Source: Xanthostigma xanthostigma (lineage: Eukaryota; Arthropoda; Insecta; Raphidioptera; Raphidiidae). From it: a stretch of DNA of 64,000 nucleotides. Made by a program: the position numbers and the translations under genes. The stretch covers positions 36,464,401-36,528,400 of the forward strand of contig OY754471.1 of NCBI GenBank assembly GCA_963575645.1, in the 5' to 3' direction. Positions 11,350 to 22,352 of the stretch are shown piece after piece. Position 1 is the stretch's first letter, and each line of letters starts with the position of its first letter. The notes under the pieces are model-generated. The model did no database searches. It was not told where the DNA came from and saw nothing but the letters and a program-made list of their open reading frames with translations.

Positions 11350-11941
11350 ACATCTATTAATAATTGTAGGTACCTACTAATTTCTTGATTAGAGAACAAA
11401 AATTTGCAACAGAAACTTTTATGTTTACACATTTAATTTGCTGAGTATTTTAAAATTAATTTCTTCTACTTTTATATTTATTTAAACACATATTGTTTTT
11501 ATTATTTTATCCAGGGTGTTACGATATGTACAGAAAGAATAAACGATTTAAAAAAGAATTTATAAGAATATCACAATATTAACATGTCATATTTATTTTT
11601 TTTATCGTAAAAAAAAAACTATAGGAAAAAACTATGTCGGAAGGGAGAGACGAAAAAAAGTTTTGTAATTTTTGTTGTTTTCGTTTTTAAGATGTAACTT
11701 TAGCGTACTGATATGACACACATATATTTATTGTGCTCTCATATTTTATGACACTGGCCGGAAGATATGCACTCGCCCAGAGGAAAATGTATGGCGCGTA
11801 GCAAGTGACCCTTGTCTGTTAATAATTTAAAATTATTGCTGTGCAGATAGAAGAACTAAACTACATATTTCATAATATCATATATTATTATTATATACCT
11901 ATTTGTAACGGACGTTCATTAATAAAAACTTTCAATAGTAT
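11350..11941. other. Unassigned AT-rich DNA
   Basis: Nothing beyond homopolymer runs and short frames that I can support. Confidence 0.35.
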
Positions 11942-12142
11942 AAGAGCTAGCAACGTCGGGAAAACAACAATTTTAAGAAAACTATTTTTTTTTAATATCT
12001 ATTTCATTTCTTATGCTCTCTCGAACAGCAAGCGGTCTACTGGCAGCCAGATGGATCGCTTGCTGTTCGAGAGAATATAAGAAAGGATATATGAAAAAAC
12101 CAGACTTCTTAAAATTCTCCCTCGAAACCGTTGCTAGCTCTT
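11942..12142. repeat. Foldback element, about 200 bp
   Basis: The outer arms AAGAGCTAGCAACG / CGTTGCTAGCTCTT bound the element. An inner hairpin (12007-12084) pairs TCTCTCGAACAGCAAGCG with CGCTTGCTGTTCGAGAGA around a 20-nt loop. The arms between are imperfect. Short frames over it are not genes. Confidence 0.75.
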
Positions 12143-12996
12143 GGACTGGTGAAACTGGTTTACGTTTTCGACCTAAAGTTGCGATTTTTTACGATTTGAA
12201 GATTTTATAGTATTTTAAATAGTAAACTATTTTTCACTTACTTGGATATAAAAATTCAATTTCTCAGCCTCTCTCAAATATTACCTGAAACAAAAATAAA
12301 TAACGATAAGTTATCTTCGACAAAATATTTAAATTTCCTAAAGCGTAAAAAAACTTTCGTTTAATAAAACTCACATCCCCTTTCCTTCTTTGTCGATTCG
12401 TACGATTATTTATCGTATGCTTTTTGAAAATATGAACATTTTAAGAGGATAACGTACCTATTGAATAAATAGTTGAAAATGTAATTCATGTATTTACTAT
12501 TTATAATAATCAGAGTGTCTCACAAGTCACTTCGTAAATTTTTGTAGCGGAACTCGTGAATGATAAAAATAGATAGATTGAGAAAAAAGAAACAGAGAGC
12601 GCACAGACTGACGCACTATTTATGAATTACACAATGCGTTAGGCTGTAACGCAATGGAATTTTTTTTTTGTTTTAAGGTTTTATTAAATTATATTTGTTT
12701 AATTAAAATATTCAATTTATTAATTAGTACAACTAAACTGATAAATTATATGGTTATGCAAAATTTATTGATAATTCTGGCGACTGGTGGTCAGAATTTT
12801 ATTTTAAAGATGTTATTTTATTGACTTTTGATTTTGAACTAAAATACTAAAATATTTTTTTATAATTGAGAATTTTTATTATTGGATGCCGGGCACTTGC
12901 ATAACTAACGAATAATTTATGACAGTATGAAATTATGTCATTGCACAGGGCCGTTGAAAAACAACGAGTTCTTACGACTTAAAAAAGACAGATATA
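12143..12996. other. Unassigned AT-rich DNA
   Basis: No gene or recognisable repeat. Confidence 0.35.
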
Positions 12997-13625
12997 CCGG
13001 GTGTTCAAAAAGTCTCGCAACGCCTGAATATTTTAGAGAGATTAAGTGTGTTAGAAAAACGTTGCGAATGAAAGCTACTCAACTTGTTGTAATGTATTTT
13101 TCGGTCACAAAAATTCCTCCCAAGGGGGTGCCCCCGTGGGGGGACAGGGGGTAACTCCGAAATTTTAAATGGCAACCGTAATTTTTTTTTTATTGAGTCG
13201 AGTTCTTCGGGCAAAAATCTTTTGTCCCAGATCATCGAGTACGCGGGGTAAAATTTGTTCATTTTGCAAATTCCACTTTAAAAACGACGAACTTATCTTT
13301 AGGATTGTTATCAATGTCAAGTAAAAGAGTGCAATTTCTTGACCTGTTACAAAATGAACAAATTTTGTTTGATAACTCGGAAAATTTTACCCCGCGTTCT
13401 CGGCGATCCGTAGCTTAAACAAAAAAAAGTTTGGGACAAAAGATATCCTTTTTTTACCCGAGGAACTCAACCCAATAAAAAAAATTACAGTTACCATTTA
13501 AAAGGGGGGCGCCCCCTTGGGAGGAATTTTTGTGACCGAAAAATACATAATAACGAGTTGAGCAGCTTTCATTCGCAACATTTTTCAAAAAAAAAACTTA
13601 ATCTCTCTGAGATATTCAGACTTAA
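12997..13625. mobile_element. Foldback MITE with CCGGGTGTTCAAAAAG end
   Basis: The left end CCGGGTGTTCAAAAAGTCTC, preceded by TA, resembles mariner-type ends. Left and right halves are inverted: GATTAAGT near 13040 pairs with ACTTAATC near 13605, the CCAAGGGGGTGCCCCC block near 13122 pairs with GGGGGCGCCCCCTTGGGAGG near 13504, and GCGGGGTAAAATTTG pairs with AAAATTTTACCCCGC. The right end has lost the outermost 15-20 bp. Pairing is interrupted by small indels. No transposase is present. Confidence 0.7.
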
Positions 13626-13716
13626 CATGCTATATATCTTGGTTCGATTGCGATTTTATTCCTATGCTTGGTATATTATAATAAAAAAATAAAATAAGAC
13701 ACCTTGATATTGTGAT

Positions 13717-14005
13717 ATGATAAAATTATACGGGATACAAAGCTAAAATATTAAAACAATTTTTATTCACTAAAACATTATTTATTGGTCAACGTTTCGG
13801 CAATATTTCTTGTCTTCTTCAGGACCTTTAAAGTCTTTAGTAAAAAGTCACAAATTATGTTTTTAAATTTGTGACTTTTTACTAAAAATTTTTAAAGTCC
13901 AGAAGAAGACAAGAACTATTGCCGAAACGTTGACCAATAAATAATGTTTTAGTGAATAAAAATTGTTTTAATATTTTAGCCTTGTATCGCGTATAGTTTT
14001 ATCAT
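13717..14005. repeat. Foldback element, 289 bp, with CTGAAGA...GAAACGTT motif
   Basis: Arms of about 130 bp start ATGATAAAA and are inverted at the right end. Each arm contains, in its own orientation, CTGAAGA (CAGAAGA in the right arm), 17 nt, then GAAACGTTGACC. In the left arm, read on the minus strand, GGTC directly precedes CTGAAGA and can pair with GACC after GAAACGTT. The same core with the same 17-nt spacer occurs in the foldback at 59961. Confidence 0.8.
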
Positions 14006-14619
14006 TATAATAAAAGTATATGGTTCTATCACTCATATGCCACAAATCAATGAATCGTTTTACAGCAATAATTGTTTGATCGAAGCTAGACTCTTTTTAA
14101 ATTTTTGATCCAAATATTTCCACCAAGTAGAGAGAAAGAGGGAGATATTATTACTGTTGTTAATGAACCGTAGAACAATGCTCATCACAGTGCAACTGTT
14201 TACACTCGTTCAGCCATTTTAAAGTTCTGGGCACAAAACACACATGAAAATCAAGCTTCTTTTAATTATATTTCTGCAGAAATGTCCCTTTCCTCGTCTT
14301 ATACCGTTGTCCCTAAGTAAAAACTTTGAATGAAGTACGTCGTCCTCTTAAGCTCAACTCTGTAAAACACACATCAAATATATAAACTATAAAAGTTTAT
14401 TGTTTAGGACCGTAACGCTGAATAACTTTCGGTCTGCCTAAAAGGTATGCATGTATATGTGTCATATGAGGCAGCTTTCACACTAAAGATGTTTTTAGAC
14501 GAGCACGAAGCTTGGTTATTGGCTTTGTTTACGCGAAGAGTTAAGCTAACCTTAAAACTGTTTAGAAACGACCTTAACATCGATTTTCTTGCGCATAAGC
14601 ACGTTATAAATGAATTTAA
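14006..14619. other. Unassigned DNA upstream of LINE fragment
   Basis: No feature supported. The open frame that reaches into the LINE starts at 14447, but its first 60 or so codons show no similarity that I recognise. Confidence 0.35.
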
Positions 14620-15112
14620 AACTAATAAAGTAAAGGTAATGTTTGCGTTATATTATAGTTTTGTTAGAAGTAAATTGGAATATGCGTCAATAGTTTGGAG
14701 TCCATATCACCATAATTACATCAAACGTATTGAAGTGATACAAAGTAAGTTTCTGCGATATGTTTTTGTTAGTGTTTTTCATATTTATCCGACAATGATG
14801 CCATATAAAGATCTAATTAAAATGTTTGATGTGGACACATTGGAAAATAGACGTAATCATGCTGTAATACTTCTCTTTTATAAACTTATTCATAATATGG
14901 TCAATGACAATTATATATTAAGTAAAGTTTCAAATGTATCAACTAGGCCAAAACATCAACTTTTGTCACGTCCTCAAGCTTCAACACAACATTTTGACAA
15001 TTCAGTATTGTGTAGGATGGTGACACTAGTGAATAGTCTGCAAGCTAACAAATCATTTTTATACTTTTTACAGATTAGTTATAAGGCTTTAAGAAAATTA
15101 ATAAGATCATGA
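14447..15112 (+). pseudogene. Reverse transcriptase C-terminal region, LINE fragment
   Basis: The 221-codon frame encodes, from about residue 60, KVKVMFALYYSFVRSKLEYA and then a WSPY motif, IERIQ-like and FLRYV-like segments. These are typical of the region downstream of the catalytic RT domain in Jockey-type LINE ORF2 proteins. The YADD active-site box, the N-terminal endonuclease and all upstream RT motifs are missing, so no enzyme could be made. The frame runs uninterrupted to TGA at 15110-15112, suggesting fairly recent insertion. Residues 1-60 come from unrelated upstream DNA. Confidence 0.75.
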
Positions 15113-15251
15113 ATTTATGATTTAGATATTAGAAATATTTTATAACGTGTTTTTCTTTTCTTTTTTTAACATGTATTCATTTTCTGTAATTTGTAATTTC
15201 CCTGTTATTGGAGTTATATCTGTTGAGAAATAAATATTTATTATTATTATA
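14620..15251 (+). mobile_element. 5'-truncated LINE (Jockey-like) fragment
   Basis: The coding remnant is followed by an A+T-rich 3' UTR, an AATAAA-type signal (GAAATAAATATT near 15228) and a (TTA)n tail to about 15251. This is the usual 3' structure of several insect non-LTR retrotransposons. The 5' boundary near 14620 is estimated from where recognisable protein begins. No target duplication was identified. Confidence 0.7.
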
Positions 15252-15324
15252 ACGTTACTAAACTTAGTGTCGTTAAGCATCAAAGCAAAATTACTGAGTT
15301 TAGGACTAAGCGTAAGCACTTTAA

Positions 15325-16264
15325 GGGCCGTATTCATAAAGACTTGTTAAATCTCTCAATAGTTATTGAATCGTTAACTGTTATTGAACCAATAAGGAAA
15401 GTTGGTATTCATGAAGCAGAATTGTAAAATATATAACTATTGACTTGTTCAGATTTGTGCCCTTATTATAAATTGTAAGTTCAGTGGATATCTGATTGTA
15501 TTATAATATAATAAATAAGATTTCTGACTATTTTTTCAGATAATCTTTATTAAAATCATTAATCAACTTATGTTTTAGTCCAAATTTGGACTATCTACAG
15601 ATTTAGTTACTTAAACTAAAAAATATACCTATTCAAAAAAATAACTTCATATATTTAGTAAGTATTAAATTGGAAATTAAATTTTAAACATGGTGGCCAT
15701 TTTTATCGTAACATAATGCGGGACGATGAGTGTCCATTTCGTACTAACCAAATTAACATGTGATCTATGGAGAGTAGAGATTCCTCTATGATGTGATCAA
15801 TAACACGGCAGCCATATTGAATTAATTCAAAAATTAAAAAGAAATGAAATAAAAAATATTTCTTTCCTGGTTAAAAACTTAACTTGGTTAATGATTTTAA
15901 TAAAGATTGTCTGAAAAATTAATCCAAAACAGTGCTTGATCCTAAAAAAATGAAACTTCAAATAAAACTTTATTCGAACATTGTAATTATCTGAAATGAT
16001 ACTAACCAAATTAACATGTGGTCAATAACACAGCAGCCATATTGGATTAATTAAGAAATGAAAGAGAATATATTTCTGTCTTTGTTAAAACTCTCTAATA
16101 AATAGTTTAATAAGTGGGTCTTCTACCTATTAAATTAATTATTTGTCGATTTAAACATACAATAACACTAAATGTTCTTTGTGAATACCAAATCAGTCTA
16201 TTAATTTGTTTATGAGTCCAATTTACCTATTAAATTAGTTATTGGCTCTTTATGAATGCAACCC
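15325..16264. mobile_element. DNA transposon remnant with GGGCCGTATTCATAAAG ends
   Basis: The left end GGGCCGTATTCATAAAG follows TTAA (15321-15324). The right end, reverse-complemented, reads GGGTTGCATTCATAAAGAGC and is followed by TTAG. The near-TTAA flanks suggest piggyBac, while TWA-type flanks with GGGCC ends would also fit PIF/Harbinger; the sequence does not decide. Internally an AACCAAATTAACATGTG block and a CAGCCATATTG block are repeated (about 15745-15836 and 16003-16062). No transposase frame is present; a 60-codon minus frame (15827-16009) is not recognised. Confidence 0.55.
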
Positions 16265-16436
16265 TTAGTGTATGAGTATATAAACTTGTCAGGTCTGACA
16301 CAATCAGAACACCTAACATCAAACGAATCACCCACCTGTCCAGAATTTCCACTAACAACCTTGATGAATCTTAAAGCGCATAAACGCTCTTAAAAATTAC
16401 TTTATACTAACATAACCGATAGAATTCTAATGCTCA

Positions 16437-17453
16437 TGCTGGGTTGCAGAAAGGATTGTCAAAAAAATTTATTTGACAATGACCTTAGATTGTAATCTTA
16501 TAATCACAGTTTCCATACATCAGAAGCCGTCTAATGTCGTATTCAAACTCCCTGTCATCTAGCACATTAGATTGTACTCACACAAAAATTGGTTGTCTGT
16601 AAAGTCGGTTTACGGACGATAGTTTTACGTGATAACGTATTCCGCTCGAATATCCAGGCGGAACGTGACACATTTCGGAACGTGACACTTTTTCGTGCAT
16701 GCAGCCGGTTTTTCATCAATTTATAAGATGTTATCACGTCAAAAACAAATGATTGTTCTACATAGAAAAAGATCACTTTTCAAGCTAAATTTTGATCAAA
16801 ATGCGTAGAAAAATGTTGTTTCGAAATGGAAACTAAAAAAAAAAAAACGATACTAAATACATGTATGCACGGTTTAAGAAAAATATCGTTTCAATCGATC
16901 AATTATTTTTCGAGTAGGATCGATTTAAAATTCTACAATGCTTTTCTTATGGAGAAATATTTATAGTCACAATCTAAGGTCATTGTCAAATCATATTTAT
17001 TGTTCAAACTTTTCTACAACCCAGCATCAATTGCAGAATACGTTTTAAAAAAAATTGATTTGACAATAACATTAGATTGTGACTATAAATATTTCTCCAT
17101 AAGAAAAGCATTGTAGAATTTTAAATCGATCCTACTCGAAAAAAAAATTGATCGATTGAAACGCTATTTTTCTTAGATTGTGTATGCATGTATTTATCAT
17201 CGTTTTTTGTACAGTTTCCACTTCAAAAGAACATTTTTCTACGCATTTTAATCAAAATTCAGCTTGAAAAGCGACCTTTTTTCTATGTAGTATTTTTTTT
17301 TATGTGAGTGCAATCTAATATTCTAGATTCTAGATGACGGAGTTTGAATACGACATTAGATTGCTCCTGATGTATGGAAACTGTGATTATATGATCACAA
17401 TCAAAGATCATCGTCAAATCAATTTTTTTGACACTGTTGTGTTCAACCCAGCA
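16437..17453. mobile_element. Large foldback element (about 1 kb), family F1
   Basis: It starts TGCTGGGTTGCAGAAAG and ends with its inverted counterpart TTCAACCCAGCA. Arms of roughly 400 bp pair over TAGATTGTACTCACAC, CTACATAGAAAAA, GATCGATTTAAAATTCTACA and TTATGGAGAAATATTTATAG, meeting near 17000. The left arm is interrupted at 16591-16745 by element Y, absent from the right arm. A single-arm copy lies at 47218-47580 and small scraps at 29481-29540 and 31723-31785. No coding capacity. Confidence 0.75.
16591..16745 (+). mobile_element. Element Y, compact copy nested in F1
   Basis: The 155-bp insert starts GGTTGTCTGTAAAGTCGGTT and ends GTTATCACGTCAA. Inside are ACGTGATAACG and GTGCATGCAGCCGG. 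The right arm of F1 and the 47218 copy lack it, so its boundaries are set by comparison. A longer reverse-orientation copy, itself interrupted, is at 21184-21768. Confidence 0.7.
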
Positions 17454-18622
17454 TTAGTATTTTAGTCTATAGTCTGCGATCAAACATTCGAATACAATAC
17501 TGAAAAATTGCCCCATTTTTTATTTTATCAGGCAATATGTTTAGTAAATTATAAGACAAAAGCCATGTATTCTCTGCTTGTCCCGCAAAGTTGATTTCAC
17601 ACTAAAGTTGATGGAAATCAAAACATGATTCGTGGTTCGACAACGGATAACAGCCCGATTTTTATGACAAGCGACTGGCCGACGCGCAGTGTTCAATAGG
17701 TTAGTGCGGGTGTTTGTTAACGCGACGGGCATGTAACCGTTGCAACAAAACTCAACGGATACCCGCACGTCGCCTCTCGGCGCGACGGCGGTCGGTCCGA
17801 TGCAGTGCACCACGTAATTTCATAGAAGTCTGTTGACGACGACAGATGTGCGCGCACGTTTTTACCTACCTTGTGCTGCTCATTGATAAAATTGATATTG
17901 ATATGGTCTTTCTTTAAATCCTCCACGAGAGTATGGAATACTCAAGACTCTCTTTTTAATAAAATAGGATGAACCCATAGCTTCCTCCTTTTTTTCGTAG
18001 CTGCTGTTTTTTGTATAAATAGTAGGTATGCTACAATAAGCTTTTTCTTTGCACTCAACATAACGTACTTGCACTTCTTCGCCCTTCGAGTATAGAACTG
18101 ATATCGATAACAACGTTATATTAGCGTATCGTGTACAAAGGTAACCGTTTCGCGTCGGCCCGTTAACAAGAGCCCTTATGCGTAATACTAATTGCAAAAT
18201 TTCAAGTGTAGTGCGTCGATGAAAATCCTTTATTTTCAAAATCCAATATCTTAAAACAGAAAGTGTATTAAATTGAACACTTGTTAATACATATTTTTTT
18301 AAATTCCTGTTTAACCTAGAAATCACTAATCAAAGCTGGGCACTCTTTTGTTTCGGTGTGAGAGCTGCCTAAGAGGAGCCGAGTGAGCGACGCTATAGTT
18401 GATATAAGGCTTGTAGTTCGGGTAAATATATTCAGTGTAGTAACAAAACAGGGTGTCGAATAAAGCATCCTTGACAAGACTATAAAGTGCGGTAAGTGTA
18501 AAGTGGGTTAAGCCAACTTTAGGAAGCCAAAACAGAATCTTTTCACTCCGAGTCGTAAGGTCAAAAGAAAGTTTAATAAGGGTTGACTTTGAATAAATAA
18601 ACAAAGTTTATACATGAAAGTC
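17454..18622. other. Unassigned region with a CpG-rich patch
   Basis: The patch at about 17640-17870 is CpG-rich compared with its surroundings. On the minus strand a short open segment ends at about 17878 in CAGCACAAG followed by GTAGGTAAAA, a good 5' splice-site match. I cannot identify the protein, and the upstream exon boundary is unclear. Minus frames of 148 codons (17880-18326) and 92 codons (18326-18604) have no recognised motifs. The plus strand has an AATAAAG near 18463, so an LTR-like or UTR origin is also possible. Confidence 0.25.
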
Positions 18623-19762
18623 ATTTAACCATTTTTTCATGTAATATATTATACTTTTTGCCGTAAGCGCGGGGGTATAGCGTATTGTGAGGTTTTGGCG
18701 TCATTCGAGCTTTTCTAATGGTATATCAAATAAAAAAAAAAGAGTGTGAATCGACCTTTAATTTTTACATGAGTGTGTAAAGGATAAAAGTATAGGCACT
18801 TAAGTCTGTATGAGAGAGATAAAGAAGCGAGATTTTGTCTGGTTTGATTTGTGAAAGGTATAGAGACAAAGAGTTGACAAGCACGCTTGATCAATGCATT
18901 GATTTTTGAAGTCATTTGATCCCAGATCGGAGAACACTGTGTGGATCAGCCTGTAGTGGATTTGATTCCCGTCTCAGCTCATGAATATTTTGTGATATCG
19001 TTTCCGTCTAGCTTTGATATTTGATGTTACTGATCAGATAACGTATTTATTTTCGTTTGTGTTTTCAGCAGGAGGAACAATTGCCTCCAAACAAGTACGG
19101 TTTTGTAATGCAACATTAACTTACACAACCGAGTTGAATTAACATCAGTCGTCCTCCAATCGACAACGGAAAAGCCTTCGCTTTTGTAAATTAATTATTT
19201 GTTACAAAGCCGTGCTTGTTTGAAGGCACTAATGCTTCGTACTGAATATGCAAACGGAAATACGCGGTAACCTTATATAGTGGAGCCATCCTCTAAGTGC
19301 TCTTCCATACAAAACATAAGTGATAAACAGCCTTTCAAAGTTTAATTTTTTAAATTTTTATAATTAATTCAAAAGTCCGGTTAACATACGCGAAGAAATG
19401 ATAGCACGAATCGGAAATGCATCCCAAATAATTCAAAGAAGGCTTATCGCTACTACAAGCATGTACAGAAGCATGGCTACGACGCACGCATCTTGTGTCC
19501 AACAAGACGGGGACAATTTCGAACAATAATTTCTGTGAATACTTGATAATGACATAACATATTTCCATAGTGACTTAACATAACGCCAGGACCGACCTCT
19601 TAATTTGATAAAATTTAATAAAATTTTGAAAGCCCGTTCCTCTTTCATTTTTGAGTTTTGATAAAAAAGTTACTTGAAATAATTGTTCGTCTATTTGATT
19701 TCTACACGCTGTTGAAAAAAAATTAACTTAAAAATCCCTCTATGTGCACATACTTTATATAG
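18623..19762. other. Unassigned DNA; tRNA-like B box and a 26-bp inverted repeat
   Basis: GGATTTGATTCCCGTCTCAG near 18958-18977 resembles a degenerate pol III B box, perhaps a SINE relic. At 19083-19226 the segment GCCTCCAAACAAGTACGG is inverted as CCGTGCTTGTTTGAAGGC with a few mismatches. Nothing else is supported. Confidence 0.35.
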
Positions 19763-20532
19763 TACCAGGGTGACCGAGCTTTGCTCGGAAAGTTAAATAA
19801 AATACTGATATGCTGATATCGCCAAAACTTTGAGAACCGTAGGTTCTCTGTCGCTTCCCTTTGTGGAGCCTACGTCTCCACCTTTGTTATAGTCTTACCT
19901 CGCGGGGCTGCGCCCCGCTCGGTTGTAAACGACACTAGTCGAGCTTTCGGCTCTCCATATAAGAACCGTAGGTTCTCTGGGGAAGCTTCGCTTCCTTTTG
20001 TGGAGCAATAAGATATTGCTGAAACAGTTTGACTCCTCTGTGGAGAGGATTGTCGGCCCTTATGGCAAATCCGGTACTTGTAAAACTGATTCGCCGTCAT
20101 CTTGATCTATGATATTGCATTTTTCGCTTCAAATTTAGGTTAAAAATTTATTTATTAAAATTACTCACCTATAATTATAATTGATTTTAACTTTCTTTCA
20201 AATATGTATTTATTTTAAGTCTCACTTGAATAGTAATTAAAGATTAACTGTCATAATATTTTGAAAACAATTGTTTCATTGTATAAAACTCCAAAACCTA
20301 CTTACAATATTTAAGTATTTTCATACGTCAAAAAATTGATTTTAATAATGATAAAATTTGTAAGAAAACGATTTTTTCGAGGGATGAGACCTAGCTAAAA
20401 CGATTTTTTGCCCCCCAAAATCCCTTTAACGTAAATTTCATCCAAATCGTTAGGGCCGTTTTCGAGAAAATATTTAGGGACATAGGTACATAGATAGGTA
20501 GATACAAGATTAGCTCGTTTAATAATATAGGG
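19763..20532 (+). mobile_element. Repeat X, hairpin-rich non-autonomous element
   Basis: The element opens with ACCAGGGTGACCGAGC. Eight short perfect or near-perfect hairpins are packed into its first 285 bp, for example GAGCTTTCGGCTC and GCGGGGCTGCGCCCCGC. The 3' half is AT-rich, followed by TTTCATCCAAATCGTTAGGG and a TAGGTAGATA-type repeat. A reverse copy of the 3' half is at 21320-21680. The wording of the 3' part is typical of non-autonomous retroelement ends, but the class is unproven. A 76-codon frame over the hairpins is not a gene. Confidence 0.6.
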
Positions 20533-21103
20533 ATATGGACATATACAATTGGATATACCTTAAAAAGAACGTTATTTCTTTTCGATTAATTTTCATATTT
20601 GAAACTCGTCGTACTTTGTGTTAGACGAAATCGAGTTTTTCGTTTTTTTGTTTTTTTTTATCAAAGGTGTTTTTATTCATTAAGTAAATTCTATATTTGT
20701 TTAATACATTTTTGGAATCTTTTTATTTGTGTAAACCCAGTGTCTCACAAATTTTACGTGTGTCAGAAAAAAAGTGTGACGAACATTCCAGACTTGAACT
20801 ACATACTTGTATATGCGCTTAGTACAAGTCCTACATACAAAAACATTAAGTGAGTAGGGCGCTTTCACTGTACGAAAATAGTGTATGCACAAGGTAGGTT
20901 ACATAGTTTGAACAGCCAAAACTGGCGAGTTTACAGTCCACTTGGCCGCAAGACGATGCTAACTGTTGCTCGGGGAATGAGTGAATCACACCTCGGAGTC
21001 CCCACGAGTCAGCAGGGCACGTATCCGCTTATGTGTGTGTTGTGTAGTCGGGGAAAAACTATATCTGCCTCAAACCGCTCATATTTAGCCTATGAGCGAG
21101 CAT
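20533..21103. other. Unassigned DNA between X and Z copies
   Basis: The 20880-21100 part is richer in G+C (for example GTCCCCACGAGTCAGCAGGG) but has only an 80-codon frame with no recognised domain. Confidence 0.3.
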
Positions 21104-21183
21104 TAGTGATGTGTCGCTCCTGAGCGAGTCGTTCACAATGAACGACTCCATTCTAGGAGCGGAGGGAGTCGCTCTTTTTATTT

Positions 21184-21768
21184 TTGACGTGATAACGTCT
21201 TATAAATTATTGATGAATCACCAATCTTATAAATTGATAAAACACCGGCTGCATGCACGAAAAAGTGTAACGTTCCTAACGTTCGTAACGCGTAACGTTC
21301 CGCCTGACCCTGTGCGTGCTTTTCTCGAAAACGGCCCTAACGATTTGGATGAAATTTACTGAAAAGGGATTTTGGGGGGCAAAAAATCGTTTTAGCTAGG
21401 TCTCATCTCTTGAAAAAATCGTTTTCATACAAATTTTATCATTATAAAAATCAATTTTTTGACGTATGAAAATACTTAAATATTGTAAGTAGGTTTTGGA
21501 ATTTTATATAAACAATGAAATAATTGTTTTCAAAATATTATGACAGTTAATCTTTGAGACTTAAAATAAATACGAAAGAAAGAAAGTTAAAAAAAACAAT
21601 TATATTATAGGTGGTGGGTACTTAATTTAAATAAATAAAATTAACCTAAATTTGAAGCGAAAGATGCAATATCATAGATTCGAATTATTATAATTATTAT
21701 ATAAATTTAGGTTACGGAATACGTTATCACGTAAAACTATCGTCCGTAAACCGACTTTACAGACAACC
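21184..21768 (-). mobile_element. Element Y nested in Z
   Basis: Reverse orientation relative to 16591: it begins TTGACGTGATAACGTCTTAT and ends ACCGACTTTACAGACAACC. The two parts are separated by the X copy at 21320-21680. Comparison with the compact 155-bp copy defines the break near GTTCCGCCTG. Confidence 0.7.
21320..21680 (-). mobile_element. Partial repeat X nested in Y
   Basis: The sequence TTTCTCGAAAACGGCCCTAA through GATGCAATATCATAGAT is the reverse complement of the 3' half of X at about 20104-20480, with scattered substitutions. It lies inside Y, which lies inside Z. Confidence 0.75.
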
Positions 21769-21831
21769 AATTTTTTTTTGAATGACTCACTCCGAGCACC
21801 ATTGCTCTGTGCTGAGCTATTCTGTACTGGG

Positions 21832-22074
21832 GAAATAAAAAAAAACTATTTAAGTTCAAGTTAAAACCTTAATAAATTATTGAAAACAAAAAAAAACCTG
21901 TTGTGTAGATATTTAATTAAAAAGATTAAATCTCTTTTTGATTAGTCGGGCACAACGAGTTTTTTTTTGTTTTCAATGATTTATTAAGGTTTTAACTTTA
22001 ATTTAAATAGCTTTTTTTTAATTTCCACCGACCAGTTTTGGAGAAATAAATGATATCATCCATCTACCGAAATA
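21832..22074. other. Inverted AT-rich segment
   Basis: AAAACCTTAATAAATTATTG near 21863 and its inverse CAATGATTTATTAAGGTTTT near 21973 form an imperfect hairpin. No gene. Confidence 0.4.
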
Positions 22075-22352
22075 TAAAAAAAAATCCAGTCTTTTATTTA
22101 AAGTTGCCTTGGTGCTCGTACTACCTTAAATTAGTTTTTATAACATATTTTTTATTTGTTTTCAATTTGCTCCCTTCTGGGACCAAAATTCAAAAATAAA
22201 TGTAGGCCATAATAACGAATCGATTGACACCTTATTTATCAAAATCGGATGAATAGTTTAGGCGCTACGGTGGAACATCCGTAAATACAAACATACATAG
22301 ACTGCTAAATTCATAACCCTTTCTTTTGGCTTCCCCGTAGTCGGGTAAAAAA
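22075..22352 (-). repeat. Repeat V, reverse copy
   Basis: Contains AAGTTGCCTTGGTGCTCGTA, CGAATCGATTGACACC, AAATCGGATGAATAGTTTAG and CCCCGTAGTCGGGTAA. It is the reverse complement of the copy at 50708-51095, with considerable divergence. Text such as AAATCGGATGAATAGTTTAG resembles retroelement 3' regions. No ORF. Confidence 0.6.

Larger units (their letters stand above)
21104..21831 (+). mobile_element. Element Z (hAT-like) copy, broken by nested Y and X
   Basis: It starts TAGTGATGTGTCGCTCCTGA and continues to about 21183. After an insertion it resumes at 21769 with TGAATGACTCACTCCGAGCA and ends at about 21831. The uninterrupted sequence can be read at 56822-56960. The right half of Z is missing here. 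The TAGTGATGTG end is shared with the W elements, which have 8-bp hAT-type target duplications. Confidence 0.7.

Noticed and set aside
17880..18326. 148-codon minus frame as a gene
   Set aside because: No recognised motif, mediocre codon pattern and no splice or start context; length alone is not convincing.
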